Source of the DNA: Pseudomonas sp. BBP2017
Lineage (GTDB): Bacteria; Pseudomonadota; Gammaproteobacteria; Pseudomonadales; Pseudomonadaceae
Length of the DNA stretch: 64,000 nucleotides
NCBI RefSeq assembly: GCF_003024385.1
Contig: NZ_PVZN01000013.1
Span: forward strand, 62,001 to 126,000
Direction of reading: 5' to 3'
Below are positions 39,969 to 49,436 of this stretch, piece after piece (position 1 is the first letter of the stretch; each line of letters starts with the position of its first letter). The position numbers and the translations under genes were made by a program. The notes under the pieces are model-generated. The model was not told the DNA's origin, did not search any database, and saw nothing but the letters and a program-made list of their open reading frames with translations.

Positions 39969-40348
39969 ATCCAAACTCCTGCCAGCACGATCACCACCAC
40001 AGAGACGGCGATGATAATTTTCGAGCCCAGTCTTCCGCCTTCCAGCGTTTCACCGATGCCCATGTCCATGATCAAGTGGCGCACACCGGCTACCAAGTGA
40101 TACAGCAAGGCGGACAGGAGGCCCCATGCCACGAATTTGGCCAGCGGACTGGTCAAGCATGCCTTCACCTCGGCGAAACCTTCCTCCGAACCCAGGGATT
40201 TGCCCAATGCATAAAGCATGATGCCAAGGCCCAGGAAGAGGATGATGCCGGAAACACGGTGAAGAAATGACGTAACGCCGGTAATGGGGAGTTTGATGGT
40301 CCTTAGGTCTAGGTTTACAGGTCGTTGGCTTTTCACGGCTTTTTTCAC
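39962..40348 (-). CDS. sdhC: Succinate dehydrogenase cytochrome b556 subunit
   Basis: This 128-residue inner-membrane subunit has three helices. SQRPVNLDL and FLHRVSGIILFLGLGIMLY are typical, and the haem-ligand His is in LYHLVAGVRHLIMD. The start is GTG at 40348 with AGGGGC upstream; a second in-frame GTG lies at 40336. It is first in the sdhCDAB-suc operon and divergent from gltA, with its own promoter at 40470-40498. Confidence 0.95.
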   Translation of the reverse strand: MKKAVKSQRPVNLDLRTIKLPITGVTSFLHRVSGIILFLGLGIMLYALGKSLGSEEGFAEVKACLTSPLAKFVAWGLLSALLYHLVAGVRHLIMDMGIGETLEGGRLGSKIIIAVSVVVIVLAGVWIW

Positions 40349-40469
40349 ACTGAAGAGCCCCTAGCAAGCAGGGCAAAGTTGTTGGTAAGTGTACTGGTCA
40401 GGTACCCACCACCCAGGGAGTGACGACCCCAGCAACACGGGCTTGCAAGCCCCTGGCGGTCGGGGGCCG

Positions 40470-40498
40470 ATTATAGACAGTTAGGCTACTAATGACAA
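40470..40498 (-). promoter_or_regulatory. Sigma-70 promoter of sdhCDAB-suc
   Basis: On the minus strand TTGTCA (40498-40493), a 17-base spacer and TATAAT (40475-40470). The -10 box is perfect and the -35 box matches five of six positions. Confidence 0.75.
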
Positions 40499-40612
40499 CG
40501 CAAGCCCCTAGCCCAAATAGCGCATTGCCTTTAGCGGACAAAAGGCGTAAACGGGCGGTAATTTCGAGGAAAAACCGCGCCCAAAGCCCATTACAACCGT
40601 GCTTTAGGCAAA

Positions 40613-40640
40613 TTGACATTCGAATTTATCTCACTATAGT
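40613..40640 (+). promoter_or_regulatory. Sigma-70 promoter of gltA
   Basis: TTGACA (40613-40618), a 16-base spacer and TATAGT (40635-40640). The -35 box is perfect and the -10 box matches four to five positions. It lies 58 bases before the gltA ATG, which has TAGGAGG upstream. Confidence 0.78.
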
Positions 40641-40698
40641 GGTGCGGGCCCTGCGTGGGGGGTCTGTCTGATGATTTCAAGCATTAATAGGAGGCCAC

Positions 40699-41988
40699 AT
40701 GGCTGACAAAAAAGCGCAGTTGGTCATCGAGGGCGCAGCCCCCGTCGAGCTGCCCATTTTAACCGGCACCGTTGGTCCCGATGTTATCGACGTTAGAGGG
40801 TTGGGGGCCACGGGTCACTTCACTTTCGACCCTGGTTTCATGGCGACCGCATCCTGCGAGTCGAAGATCACTTATATCGACGGCGACAAGGGTATCCTGC
40901 TGCACCGCGGCTACCCGATCGAACAGCTCGCTGAAAAATCCGATTACCTCGAGACCTGCTACTTGCTGCTCAACGGCGAACTGCCGAATGCCGAGCAGAA
41001 GGCCCAGTTCGTCAGCACCGTGAAAAATCACACCATGGTGCATGAGCAGTTGAAGTCCTTCTTCAACGGCTTCCGCCGCGACGCCCACCCGATGGCCGTC
41101 ATGTGCGGTGTGGTCGGCGCCCTGTCGGCGTTCTACCACGACTCGCTGGACATCAATAACCCGCAGCACCGCGAAATCTCCGCGGTTCGCCTGGTCGCCA
41201 AGATGCCGACCCTGGCGGCGATGGTGTACAAGTACTCCATGGGTCAACCCATGATGTACCCGCGCAACGACCTGTCGTACGCGGAAAACTTCCTGCATAT
41301 GATGTTCAACACCCCGTGCGAGATCAAACCGATCAGCCCGGTACTGGCCAAGGCAATGGACCGGATCTTCATCCTCCACGCCGACCACGAACAGAACGCC
41401 TCGACCTCCACCGTCCGCCTGGCCGGCTCCTCGGGTGCCAACCCGTTCGCCTGTATCGCTGCCGGTATCGCCGCACTCTGGGGCCCGGCGCATGGCGGCG
41501 CCAACGAAGCCGTACTGACCATGCTCGATGAAATCGGCGATGTCTCGAACATCGACACGTTCATCGCCAAGGCCAAAGACAAGAACGATCCGTTCAAGCT
41601 GATGGGCTTCGGTCACCGCGTTTACAAGAACCGTGACCCACGCGCCACCGTGATGAAGCAGACCTGCGACGAAGTCCTGCGCGAGCTGGGCATCAAGAAC
41701 GACCCGCAGCTGGAACTGGCCATGCGCCTGGAAGAGATCGCCCTGACCGATCCGTACTTCATCGAGCGCTCGCTGTACCCGAACGTCGACTTCTACTCGG
41801 GGATCATCCTCAAGGCGATCGGCATTCCAACCAGTATGTTCACCGTGATCTTCGCCCTGGCGCGTACCGTCGGCTGGATCTCGCACTGGAAAGAAATGCT
41901 TTCCAGCCCGTACAAGATTGGCCGTCCGCGTCAGCTGTACACCGGCTACGAGTCGCGTGACATCACCAAGCTGGAAGACCGCAAGTAA
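40699..41988 (+). CDS. gltA: Citrate synthase (type II)
   Basis: This 429-residue enzyme condenses acetyl-CoA and oxaloacetate. Motifs: [21 protein letters not shown] near the N terminus, [47 protein letters not shown] with two active-site His, and [15 protein letters not shown] with a catalytic region. Length fits the hexameric, NADH-inhibited bacterial type. It is divergent from sdhC. Confidence 0.98.
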   Translation: MADKKAQLVIEGAAPVELPILTGTVGPDVIDVRGLGATGHFTFDPGFMATASCESKITYIDGDKGILLHRGYPIEQLAEKSDYLETCYLLLNGELPNAEQKAQFVSTVKNHTMVHEQLKSFFNGFRRDAHPMAVMCGVVGALSAFYHDSLDINNPQHREISAVRLVAKMPTLAAMVYKYSMGQPMMYPRNDLSYAENFLHMMFNTPCEIKPISPVLAKAMDRIFILHADHEQNASTSTVRLAGSSGANPFACIAAGIAALWGPAHGGANEAVLTMLDEIGDVSNIDTFIAKAKDKNDPFKLMGFGHRVYKNRDPRATVMKQTCDEVLRELGIKNDPQLELAMRLEEIALTDPYFIERSLYPNVDFYSGIILKAIGIPTSMFTVIFALARTVGWISHWKEMLSSPYKIGRPRQLYTGYESRDITKLEDRK

Positions 41989-42005
41989 GCCCTGCGCTGA
42001 ACACG

Positions 42006-42034
42006 AAAAAAGGCTGCCCTCGGGCAGCCTTTTT
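42006..42034 (+). terminator. Intrinsic terminator of gltA
   Basis: AAAAAGGCTGCCC pairs with GGGCAGCCTTTTT across a very small loop and ends in a T-run. It starts 18 bases after the gltA stop. Confidence 0.92.
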
Positions 42035-42049
42035 ATTGGTGCAATCCTT

Positions 42050-42080
42050 GTAGGAGCCGGCCTTGCCGGCGATGGCTCAC
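42050..42080. repeat. Pseudomonas REP element
   Basis: GTAGGAGCCGGCCTTGCCGGCGA, with the GCCGGC pair forming a short stem, is the classic pseudomonad REP sequence. It lies between the gltA terminator and the convergent START-domain gene. Confidence 0.75.
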
Positions 42081-42136
42081 AAAGCGACCCTACAGTTTCG
42101 CGGCCTTCGTTAAACTGGCGATCTGTACTTACCGAG

Positions 42137-42742
42137 TCAAGGCTTCTCAGCCTTCGCCTTCAACGCTTTCAAGGTATTGAACGGCGCATCCACCACAAAC
42201 TTGTTCGCCACCATCGACGGCACGCTGCCACCTGGCTCGGTGTGCACCTGGTAAGTTACCTCGGTACCACCTTCTTTGGGCTGCAGCTTCCAGAAACCCT
42301 GAACCTTGGCCACGCGCACAAAGCCCTTTTCTTCAGGCAGATACTTCGGCACACCTTCAAGCTTGCGGGTCAAGCTGCCATCAGCTTCCTCAGTGGTGGT
42401 GACGTGCAGAATGGAGTCGCGCGGGGTGACCGGCCATGGCGTATTGAACTGCGTGTAAGACCAGCTCTGATTGCCCTCGATCTTGAGCAGATTTTGCGAC
42501 TTGCACTGATGAATCCAGGCGCAAGCACCCACGACGTCTTCCTGCAGGGCCCTGACTTTTGCCAGCGGCGCCTTGATCAGCGTTACGCCGCGATAAGCCT
42601 TGTAGTCGGAACCGGCAACCTCAGCCAGATCGACCTTGATCCCATCTTCGTTCCTGGCCTGCTTCCAGCTCTCGGCATGGGCCAGCGGCAGCAGCGCCAC
42701 ACTAAGCCCCATGACCAGTGCCACTCGCTTAAACGATCCCAT
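42137..42742 (-). CDS. START-domain protein, predicted exported
   Basis: This 201-residue protein has a signal peptide (VALVMGLSVALLPLAHA) and a START-like fold typical of pseudomonad START proteins (KAYRGVTLIKAPLAKVRALQ, YTQFNTPWPVTPRDSILHVTT, GFWKLQPKEGGTEVTYQVHTEPGGSVP). Such domains bind lipids or hydrophobic ligands; the ligand is unknown. The start at 42742 has AAGGAAC upstream; the frame is open to 42802. It lies 32 bases after the YkgJ gene. Confidence 0.88.
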   Translation of the reverse strand: MGSFKRVALVMGLSVALLPLAHAESWKQARNEDGIKVDLAEVAGSDYKAYRGVTLIKAPLAKVRALQEDVVGACAWIHQCKSQNLLKIEGNQSWSYTQFNTPWPVTPRDSILHVTTTEEADGSLTRKLEGVPKYLPEEKGFVRVAKVQGFWKLQPKEGGTEVTYQVHTEPGGSVPSMVANKFVVDAPFNTLKALKAKAEKP

Positions 42743-42774
42743 TCTATTGTTCCTTATTGTCGAAGATCCACGTT

Positions 42775-43029
42775 TCAAGCCGCCGTCATTTGCTCCAGCC
42801 ATCCCAGGATCCTGATCGCCTCATCGCGATCACTGCCGCATACGTCAACATCGGCCTTGAAGCCGCCACACACCGCAGGTCGCTCGGGCTTGCCGAACAA
42901 CCCGCACAGGTTAGCGAGCGACAGATGCAGACAACGCTCACCCGCTGGCTTGCCCTTGGGCATACCCGGAATCGGTGAGCTGATGGAGGGCGCGATGCAG
43001 CAAGCGCCACATCCTTCACGGCAATTCAT
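42775..43029 (-). CDS. YkgJ-family cysteine cluster protein
   Basis: This 84-residue protein begins MNCREGCGACCIAPSISSPIPGMPKGKPAGERC, with further Cys in NLCGLFG and RPAVCGGF. The Cys pattern suggests zinc or Fe-S binding. YkgJ proteins are uncharacterised. The start at 43029 gives the family length; an extension to 43113 adds Cys-containing sequence not usual in the family. Confidence 0.85.
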   Translation of the reverse strand: MNCREGCGACCIAPSISSPIPGMPKGKPAGERCLHLSLANLCGLFGKPERPAVCGGFKADVDVCGSDRDEAIRILGWLEQMTAA

Positions 43030-43157
43030 GACAACACAATCCTCGGTACAGCAAATGATCAATGAATCGAAATAGTAACCGCTTAAACGGTCGTTTGAAA
43101 TTGCTGAAAACATGAAAACTCACGTGACCGGCCATGACTGACGGGTCAGTACGACAA

Positions 43158-43535
43158 CTATTGTTTGAACTCGAATTCGATCGCCGCCCCTTCGATATCC
43201 TGCTGGCGAGCATCATTACGCAACTGCAGCTGCATTTCGTTGTTCAGCAGGCGGCCGTTGAGCTGAAACGGGCTGTCAGACGGGGGCTTCTCACCAAACA
43301 GATAGGGCAACAAAGGCCTGGGCGTAGACGCCGGATCCTGGGTCGCCGGCTTGAGATCTTTGACCATATCGACCGGTAAACGCAGGTCGAGTTTTGCTGC
43401 TGGCAGCGCTGCCGGCGCAGCTTTGCCCTGTTTCGTCGGCGTAGCAGCAACTGGTGTCTGAGCCGTCGCACTGCCGTTGCCTGCCAGCAAGCCCAGAAAA
43501 CACAGGAACAGACCAACCCGAGACAAGGCTTTCAT
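43158..43535 (-). CDS. Exported hypothetical protein
   Basis: This 125-residue protein has a signal peptide (VGLFLCFLGLLAGNGSATA), a Pro/Ala-rich stretch, and a short C-terminal part with LLPYLFGEKPPSDSPFQLNGRLLNN and EIEFEFK-like acidic sequence. I do not recognise a named family. Predicted periplasmic. Start at 43535 (MKALSR). Confidence 0.7.
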   Translation of the reverse strand: MKALSRVGLFLCFLGLLAGNGSATAQTPVAATPTKQGKAAPAALPAAKLDLRLPVDMVKDLKPATQDPASTPRPLLPYLFGEKPPSDSPFQLNGRLLNNEMQLQLRNDARQQDIEGAAIEFEFKQ

Positions 43536-43610
43536 ATACACCGAAAATCATCTGCAAATATGTATATGCTCCTCGCTCCCGAGAGGACTGGCAAGCTTAC
43601 GGCACAATAC

Positions 43611-45056
43611 CTAGAAAAAGTTTGCCACCCCCGACTCCTGACACAGTTGACCGGCCAACATACCCAAGGTCATCAAGGCGCGTTCCGCTTCGCGATTCCA
43701 GGGAATCCCGCAATTCAGGCGGATGCAGTGGTTGAACTGCTCGGTATTACTGAATATCAGCCCCGGTGCGATACTGATCCCCTGCTGCAGCGCCCGCACA
43801 TGCAGCTCCTGGGTATTGACCCGCCCAGGCAGGCTCACCCAGAGAATGAAACCACCGGTCGGCCGGGTCATTTGTGTGCCTTCAGGGAAATGCTGCTGCA
43901 CCGCCAACTGATAGGCGCTGAGGTTTTTCCGGTACTCCTGGCGGATATAACGCAAGTGCCGATCGTAGCCGCCATTCTCAAGATACGAGGCCACCCCCAT
44001 CTGCGTCACACTGCAGGCCGAATGCGTGGTGAAGGTCTGCAAGCGCTGGATTTCCGCCTGGTATTTACCGGCAATCATCCAGCCAATACGCACCCCGGGC
44101 GACAAGGTCTTGGAAAAGCTTGAGCAATAAATCACCCGCCCCAAGCGATCAAAGGCCTTGAGCGCTTTGGTCTTGCCCTGTTCAAACATCAATTCGCCGT
44201 AAATATCGTCTTCGACAATCTGGATATCGAAGTCCGAAGCCAGGCGCAGCAATTGCTTCTGCCGATCTTCCGGAATCGTACCACCGAGCGGGTTGCTCAG
44301 CCGCGCGGTCAATACCAACGCCTTGATCGACCACTGATTGGCCGCAAGCTGCAGCGCCTCCAGACTGATGCCGGTAGACGGATCACTGGGAATCTCGATG
44401 ACTTTCAGCCCCAACAGATCGGCCAATTGCAGCAAACCATAATAAGTCGGTGATTCGGCGGCAATCAGATCACCCGGCTTGGTCAACACCCGTAGCGACA
44501 TCTGCAGCGCATCGACGCAACCATGGGTGACCACTACCTCACTGGGATCAACTACGACGCCGGCATCACGCATGCGGATGGCGATCTGCCGACGCAAAGG
44601 CTCAAAGCCCGGGCTGAACATATAGCTGAAAGCCCGCGGACTATGAAAACGGGTGACCTTGGCCAGTTGCTGATGCAGTGCCCGCACCGGCAAATAGTCG
44701 ACATGAGGTACCGCCGCCCCGAACGGGAACACACCGTCACGCCGCGCTTCGGCCAGTACTTGCTGGATGATGCTGCTACGGGTGACCAGACCGGGGCGTT
44801 CGACCCGGGCGATATCCGGGGTCTGCGCAGTCAGCGCCGGGGTCTGGTGCACATAATAGCCAGACTGCGGACGAGCCCGGATCAGCCCCTGGTCTTCCAG
44901 GTTGGCATAGGCCTGCAGCACCGTGGCATGGCTGACATTGAGCTGCGAACTCATCTTGCGTACCGACGGCACCCGCTCACCCGGCTGATAGACACCACGA
45001 CGAATGTCTTCGGCCAGTTGCTGGGCGATGCGCTGGTAGAGCAACAGGTTGGTCAT
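43611..45056 (-). CDS. MocR-type PLP-dependent transcriptional regulator (GntR + aminotransferase domain)
   Basis: This 481-residue protein has an N-terminal GntR winged helix (YQRIAQQLAEDIRRGVYQPGERVPSVRKMSSQLNVSHATVLQAYANLEDQGLI). A class I aminotransferase-like domain follows, with the PLP-Lys region VIYCSSFSKTLSPGVRIGWM. MocR proteins use PLP-bound metabolites (such as GABA or vitamin B6) as effectors, mostly without true transamination. The target is unknown; no biosynthetic partner is adjacent. Start at 45056 (MTNLLLY); the frame is open to 45080. Confidence 0.92.
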   Translation of the reverse strand: MTNLLLYQRIAQQLAEDIRRGVYQPGERVPSVRKMSSQLNVSHATVLQAYANLEDQGLIRARPQSGYYVHQTPALTAQTPDIARVERPGLVTRSSIIQQVLAEARRDGVFPFGAAVPHVDYLPVRALHQQLAKVTRFHSPRAFSYMFSPGFEPLRRQIAIRMRDAGVVVDPSEVVVTHGCVDALQMSLRVLTKPGDLIAAESPTYYGLLQLADLLGLKVIEIPSDPSTGISLEALQLAANQWSIKALVLTARLSNPLGGTIPEDRQKQLLRLASDFDIQIVEDDIYGELMFEQGKTKALKAFDRLGRVIYCSSFSKTLSPGVRIGWMIAGKYQAEIQRLQTFTTHSACSVTQMGVASYLENGGYDRHLRYIRQEYRKNLSAYQLAVQQHFPEGTQMTRPTGGFILWVSLPGRVNTQELHVRALQQGISIAPGLIFSNTEQFNHCIRLNCGIPWNREAERALMTLGMLAGQLCQESGVANFF

Positions 45057-45213
45057 GATCGGTTCTCGACACGCAGGCAATGTAATTATTGTTTTACGAC
45101 TCGAAGCTCGAGCCAGAATACCGGAACAGTTGCAAAGTGTACTGGGACAGATTGAAGAATAGTCGACAATACAGTTGCGTGACAGCCCCCCGCCGCCGCT
45201 TTCTAACGCCCAT

Positions 45214-45246
45214 AAAAAAACCCGGTGAGCAGACTCACCGGGTTTT
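45214..45246 (-). terminator. Intrinsic terminator of the OmpA-family operon
   Basis: A perfect 13-base stem AAAACCCGGTGAG/CTCACCGGGTTTT with a four-base loop, then a T-run on the minus strand. It begins nine bases after the OmpA-family gene. Confidence 0.92.
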
Positions 45247-45255
45247 CAAAGCGCT

Positions 45256-46065
45256 TTAACGCGCTGCGCCAAGCCTGCCCTTATCGTCGGAAAAGACGAT
45301 TTCGACCCGACGGTTCTGCGCCCTGCCCCGTTCCGAAGCATTGGCCTCGACCGGATACTGATCGCCATATCCTTCGACCTGAATGCGCTTTTCGTCGACC
45401 CCCAGGTCGACCAGCATATCCGCCACCGCCTGCGCCCGCTCGCGGGACAACTTGAGGTTGTCCTGCGCTGCACCCGTGCTGTCGGTGTAACCCTCGATAC
45501 GCACGACACGCTTGGGGTTGAGTTGCAAGAACTGCACGAGCTTGAGCACGGTTCGATTGGCCGAACTTTTCAATTCGGCGCGACCGGTGTCGAACAGCAC
45601 ATCGCCCAACGTCATGACCAGGCCGCGATCGCTCTGGGTGGTGGCCAGACTGACAATCTGCGCCTCCAGCCACTTGCCCTGCTGCTGCACACTGGCCAGC
45701 TTGGCCTCACGCAGCGCCAGCTGCAGGCGCTGACGCTCAAGTTCGAGTTTGGCCAGACGCTCCTGGCTGAGCACCAGGTTGCTGTGCTCACGGGCAATAT
45801 CACTGTAACGCTGGCTCAGGTAAGCATAGTGGCGCACATCGGCACCGGTCCCCAAGTAACTGGACAGCCGATCGGCCCGCGCCAGCGACTCACCCGCGCG
45901 AATAACATCGCGTGGCGCACTGCGCAGCACATCAGAATCGTCCTTGACGGCCTGGAACTTGGCCGTCGCCTCATCCAGCGTCGACTCGCTGCGCTGACTG
46001 GCGCAACCCTGCAGGCCGACGAGCCCGAGCAGCAGCAAAGCCGCCATAGGTTTGATCGAACTCAC
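45256..46065 (-). CDS. OmpA-family lipoprotein with DUF4398-type N-terminal domain
   Basis: This 269-residue lipoprotein has the lipobox LQGC (Cys21) and a helical DUF4398-like domain (about residues 30-130, with SLARADRLSSYLG and YAYLSQRYSDIA). The OmpA C-terminal peptidoglycan-binding domain follows (LGDVLFDTGRAELK, IEGYTDSTG, SRERAQAVADMLVDLGV, GRAQNRRVEIVF). It should link the outer membrane to the cell wall. It overlaps the upstream DUF4398 lipoprotein gene by four bases. Confidence 0.92.
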   Translation of the reverse strand: MSSIKPMAALLLLGLVGLQGCASQRSESTLDEATAKFQAVKDDSDVLRSAPRDVIRAGESLARADRLSSYLGTGADVRHYAYLSQRYSDIAREHSNLVLSQERLAKLELERQRLQLALREAKLASVQQQGKWLEAQIVSLATTQSDRGLVMTLGDVLFDTGRAELKSSANRTVLKLVQFLQLNPKRVVRIEGYTDSTGAAQDNLKLSRERAQAVADMLVDLGVDEKRIQVEGYGDQYPVEANASERGRAQNRRVEIVFSDDKGRLGAAR

Positions 46066-46415
46066 GGCTGTTCTCCCAACTGTTTGCGCAGGCGGTTGAC
46101 CCGCGATTGCAGCAGGTCGAGCTGCTCTTTGCTCTTGCTGGTCAACACCCGCGCCTCGGCCAGACGCGCGTCGAGCTCAGCCTGTTCGGCGCGCATGCGC
46201 GCATCGCGGTAGGCTTCATGGCTCATATTGACCTGGGCCCGAGCCATTTTGGCTTCGGCCATTTTCAGCTCTGCCACCTCATCGGTCGCACCGACGGCCT
46301 TGGCCTGCGCCAGCGCCTGCTCAGACAGGCGCAGCTGTTCATTGGGAGCCGGGTCATTGGCGCATCCAGCCAGGGCCAGCAGCGCCAGAGCGGCGAATAG
46401 TGAATGAGTTCTCAC
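46062..46415 (-). CDS. DUF4398-family lipoprotein
   Basis: This 117-residue lipoprotein has the lipobox LAGC (Cys18). The mature part is almost entirely helical (LRLSEQALAQAKAVGATDEVAELKMAEAKMARAQ) and a coiled coil is likely. It shares the DUF4398 feature with the next gene, to which it is coupled, so the two products may interact at the outer membrane. Confidence 0.88.
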   Translation of the reverse strand: MRTHSLFAALALLALAGCANDPAPNEQLRLSEQALAQAKAVGATDEVAELKMAEAKMARAQVNMSHEAYRDARMRAEQAELDARLAEARVLTSKSKEQLDLLQSRVNRLRKQLGEQP

Positions 46416-46424
46416 GCAATCTTC

Positions 46425-47249
46425 CTACTGTTTAGGGGCATCCAGCGGTACCTGCATCTGCGCCTTCCAGCGCTCGAAGTTGCGCTGCAGTACCGCTTGG
46501 GACACGCCGGAGGCCGGCAATTCTGTCAGCTTTTTTGCCAGTTGTCCGCGCAACCAGGCGTCATTGCACGCCGAATTGTGCGACAGCGCCAAATACAATC
46601 CAGGGCGATCCAGGGGCAAGCCGCGGGCGATCAACGCGTTGCTCATGCCCAGGGCCTGAGTCATGGCCATACCGGCATAGCGTCCAGCCAGGACATAGTC
46701 GACCTGGCCAAGCAACAGCCTCTGAAACGCCTGGGTCAGATTCTGCGCTGGCGCAAGCCGCAACTGACTCTTGGCGTAGGCTGAAAATTCCGGGGTAAGG
46801 CGCGCTTTTTCCGAAACACTGCCCTGGCGCTCGCGCAGATCGGACAAGGTGTCGTAGGCCAGCGTCGAATCGTGGCGAGTCCAGACCACGTACTCATTGC
46901 TTAGCAACGACGGGTGTACATAGTCCACCGTAGTGAGCTCAGCCACCGCGAAGGGTGAATCGATCAGCAAATCCACACGACCGCTGCGCACTTCTTCCAG
47001 CGCCTGGTTGCGCGTTCCGCTATCAAGCACTTCAACCTTCAGGCCCAACTCGCCAGCAACCTGCTTGAACAGGTCGACGCTAGCGCCGATCAGGTGCTTG
47101 GGGTCTTGCGGGTCGCGCCAGGAATAAGGCGGAGCGTCAGGGCTGCCGGTAGCCACCAGCCGTTCACATTTACCCATAGCCCACGCCGACAACGGCATCA
47201 GCAGCGTAGCGAACACCAGCGCCGTGTTAATTCGGCCATGCCCTCCCAT
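46425..47249 (-). CDS. Periplasmic substrate-binding protein (SBP_bac_3 type)
   Basis: This 274-residue protein has a signal peptide (LVFATLLMPLSAWA). The two-lobed fold matches extracellular solute-binding proteins of the amino-acid type (LVATGSPDAPPYSWRDPQDPKHLIGASVDLFKQVAGELG, VRSGRVDLLIDSPF). The lone gene has no permease nearby and ends nine bases before the DUF4398 lipoprotein gene; it may be a sensor-like orphan. Start at 47249 with AGGGAG; the frame is open to 47468. Confidence 0.85.
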   Translation of the reverse strand: MGGHGRINTALVFATLLMPLSAWAMGKCERLVATGSPDAPPYSWRDPQDPKHLIGASVDLFKQVAGELGLKVEVLDSGTRNQALEEVRSGRVDLLIDSPFAVAELTTVDYVHPSLLSNEYVVWTRHDSTLAYDTLSDLRERQGSVSEKARLTPEFSAYAKSQLRLAPAQNLTQAFQRLLLGQVDYVLAGRYAGMAMTQALGMSNALIARGLPLDRPGLYLALSHNSACNDAWLRGQLAKKLTELPASGVSQAVLQRNFERWKAQMQVPLDAPKQ

Positions 47250-47281
47250 GCAACGACTCCCTACCCTTAGTACCCTGAATG

Positions 47282-47345
47282 AAAAAGCCCGATCAATCGA
47301 GCTGTGCAAGGCAGGCTTGCACAGCCCGAACGGATCGGGCTCTTT
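47282..47345 (-). terminator. Terminator of etfBA
   Basis: AGCCCGATC (47286-47294) pairs with GATCGGGCT (47333-47341) and encloses a second stem GCTGTGCA/TGCACAGC. On the minus strand it ends with TTTTTC. It lies between etfA and the downstream binding-protein gene. Confidence 0.85.
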
Positions 47346-47364
47346 TATAAGTGAAGCAGCTGGA

Positions 47365-48294
47365 TTAAACCAGCTTCTCCAGCTCAGGGATGGCTTCGAA
47401 CAGGTCAGCGACCAGCCCGTAATCGGCCACCTGGAAGATCGGCGCTTCTTCGTCCTTGTTGATCGCAACGATCACTTTGGAGTCTTTCATGCCGGCCAGG
47501 TGCTGGATCGCGCCGGAGATACCGACGGCAATGTACAGTTGTGGCGCAACGATCTTGCCGGTCTGGCCGACCTGCATGTCGTTCGGTACGAAACCTGCAT
47601 CGACCGCAGCGCGCGAAGCACCGACGGCAGCACCCAGCTTGTCAGCGAGGGCATACAGGTGTTTGAAGTTGTCACCGTTCTGCATGCCACGGCCGCCGGA
47701 AACGACGATCTTGGCAGCGGTCAGCTCAGGACGATCGGACTTGGCCAGCTCTTCACCAACGAACGCCGAAATACCAGCGTTGTGAGCAGCAGCGACGGCT
47801 TCAACAGCAGCCGAACCACCTTCAGCTGCAACAGCGTCGAAGCCGGTGGCGCGGACGGTGATGACTTTGACGGCAGCGTTCGATTGCACGGTGGCAATGG
47901 CGTTACCGGCATAGATCGGACGCTTGAAGGTGTCAGCCGATTCCACCGAGATGATCTCGGAGATCTGGTCAACGTCCAGCAGCGCGGCAACGCGCGGCAG
48001 GATGTTCTTGCCATTGGAAGTGGCTGGCGCCAGCACATGGCTGTAGCCCTTGCCCAGCTCGGCTACCAGCGGCGCGACGTTTTCCGGCAGTTGATGCGCG
48101 TAAGCGGCGTTGTCGGCAACCAGCACCTTGGCAACACCCGCGATTTTCGCTGCTGCTTCAGCGACGCCACCGACATTCTGGCCAGCGACCAGCACGTGGA
48201 TGTCGCCACCAACTTTGGCGGCAGCAGCAACAGTGTTCAGAGTGGCCGGGGCAACGGCACCGTTTTCGTGTTCAGCGATAACCAGGATAGTCAT
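47365..48294 (-). CDS. etfA: Electron transfer flavoprotein alpha subunit
   Basis: This 309-residue FAD subunit begins [12 protein letters not shown]. The C-terminal FAD-binding part has [52 protein letters not shown] and [19 protein letters not shown] carries electrons from acyl-CoA dehydrogenases to ETF-ubiquinone oxidoreductase. It lies right after etfB (adjacent bases). Confidence 0.98.
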   Translation of the reverse strand: MTILVIAEHENGAVAPATLNTVAAAAKVGGDIHVLVAGQNVGGVAEAAAKIAGVAKVLVADNAAYAHQLPENVAPLVAELGKGYSHVLAPATSNGKNILPRVAALLDVDQISEIISVESADTFKRPIYAGNAIATVQSNAAVKVITVRATGFDAVAAEGGSAAVEAVAAAHNAGISAFVGEELAKSDRPELTAAKIVVSGGRGMQNGDNFKHLYALADKLGAAVGASRAAVDAGFVPNDMQVGQTGKIVAPQLYIAVGISGAIQHLAGMKDSKVIVAINKDEEAPIFQVADYGLVADLFEAIPELEKLV

Positions 48295-49044
48295 TTAGAT
48301 TACCTTCGCCTCGTTCTTCAATTTCTCGACCAGTTCAGCAACCGACTTGACCTTGATACCCGCGCTGCGTGCAGCTGGCGCTTCGACTTTCAGGGTCTTG
48401 TTGGTGGAGGCGGTGGAAACGCCCAGCGCGTCTGGAGTAACGGTTTCCAGCGGCTTTTTCTTGGCCTTCATGATGTTCGGCAGCGACGCGTAGCGCGGCT
48501 CGTTCAAGCGCAGGTCAGTGGTGACGATCGCAGGCAGGTTCAGCGCAACAGTCTGCAGGCCACCGTCGATTTCACGGGTAACGTTGACCTTGTCGCCAGC
48601 CACTTCAACCTTGGAGGCGAAAGTACCTTGAGCGAAACCGCTCAGCGCTGCCAGCATCTGACCGGTCTGGTTGTTGTCGCTGTCGATCGCTTGCTTGCCA
48701 AGGATCACCAGTTGCGGCTGTTCTTTGTCGACCACAGCCTTGAGCAGTTTGGCCACGGCCAGCGAAGTCAGCTCTTCAGCAGATTCGACCAGCACGGCAC
48801 GGTCGGCACCCAGTGCCAGAGCAGTACGCAACTGCTCCTGGGCAGTGGCCGGGCCGACGGTAACGACGACGATCTCGCTCGCAACGCCCTTTTCTTTCAG
48901 GCGTACGGCTTCTTCTACGGCGATTTCGCAGAAGGGGTTCATGGACATCTTGACGTTAGCAAGGTCGACGCCGGAGTTGTCCGCCTTGACGCGAACCTTG
49001 ACGTTATAGTCGACCACTCGTTTGACAGCTACAAGAACCTTCAT
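48295..49044 (-). CDS. etfB: Electron transfer flavoprotein beta subunit
   Basis: This 249-residue AMP-binding subunit begins [22 protein letters not shown], with [18 protein letters not shown] and the ADRAVLVE region. Partner of EtfA in fatty-acid and amino-acid oxidation. The family start at 49044 is used; the open frame reaches 49089. Confidence 0.98.
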   Translation of the reverse strand: MKVLVAVKRVVDYNVKVRVKADNSGVDLANVKMSMNPFCEIAVEEAVRLKEKGVASEIVVVTVGPATAQEQLRTALALGADRAVLVESAEELTSLAVAKLLKAVVDKEQPQLVILGKQAIDSDNNQTGQMLAALSGFAQGTFASKVEVAGDKVNVTREIDGGLQTVALNLPAIVTTDLRLNEPRYASLPNIMKAKKKPLETVTPDALGVSTASTNKTLKVEAPAARSAGIKVKSVAELVEKLKNEAKVI

Positions 49045-49420
49045 GGATTCCTCGTTACTCTCCGGTGAAAAGAATGTCGCCTGGGGCAAACCCGGCGATT
49101 GCGCGTGGGTACAAGGGCACCTCTAAAAACGATTGCAGCCGATAGAATTCAACCCTGACCCAGCAGTCTCAATTCGACCTTGCAGCAGCAAAACCTATGG
49201 GTCATTTTCTGTCGTGGTGTGTAAACTCCACTACAAAGCGGCCCGCAGCCCAACTGCCCTGCTTTTCGCCTGGTTTTTAGGGGTGCACCTGCATCCGGCG
49301 GTCAGCCTACGGCGAGCGCAAAACCGCTCGTATCTTGACCGTAACGCCCAATCCGGTCAATACGGCAAACCGGCCAGATTCACGCCGTGCGTCTTTGATT
49401 TTACTGGCCTGCGGCAAATT

Positions 49421-49434
49421 CAAACAAACGTTTG
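49421..49434. promoter_or_regulatory. PsrA-type operator at the etf-QO promoter
   Basis: CAAAC-N4-GTTTG matches the known PsrA motif (G/CAAAC, two to four bases, GTTTG/C) and contains the perfect palindrome ACAAACGTTTGT. It ends two bases before the -35 box, as expected for repression. PsrA is a long-chain-fatty-acid-responsive TetR regulator; ETF-related genes are among its known targets in pseudomonads. Confidence 0.75.
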
Positions 49435-49436
49435 TA

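Larger units (their letters stand above)
40349..40698. other. 350-base divergent promoter region between sdhC and gltA
   Basis: It contains a minus-strand sdh promoter (40470-40498) and a plus-strand gltA promoter (40613-40640), about 115 bases apart. The sdh leader is therefore about 115 bases and the gltA leader about 50. No gene is present. Confidence 0.75.

Noticed and set aside
37140..40100. Plus-strand open frame of 986 codons opposite sdhBADC
   Set aside because: Same antisense artefact; the minus-strand sdh genes explain every base.
47224..49068. Plus-strand open frame of 614 codons opposite etfBA
   Set aside because: Antisense shadow of two certain genes.
49045..49300. etfBA promoter on the minus strand
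   Set aside because: Several TTGA-like boxes exist but none has a correctly spaced -10 box.
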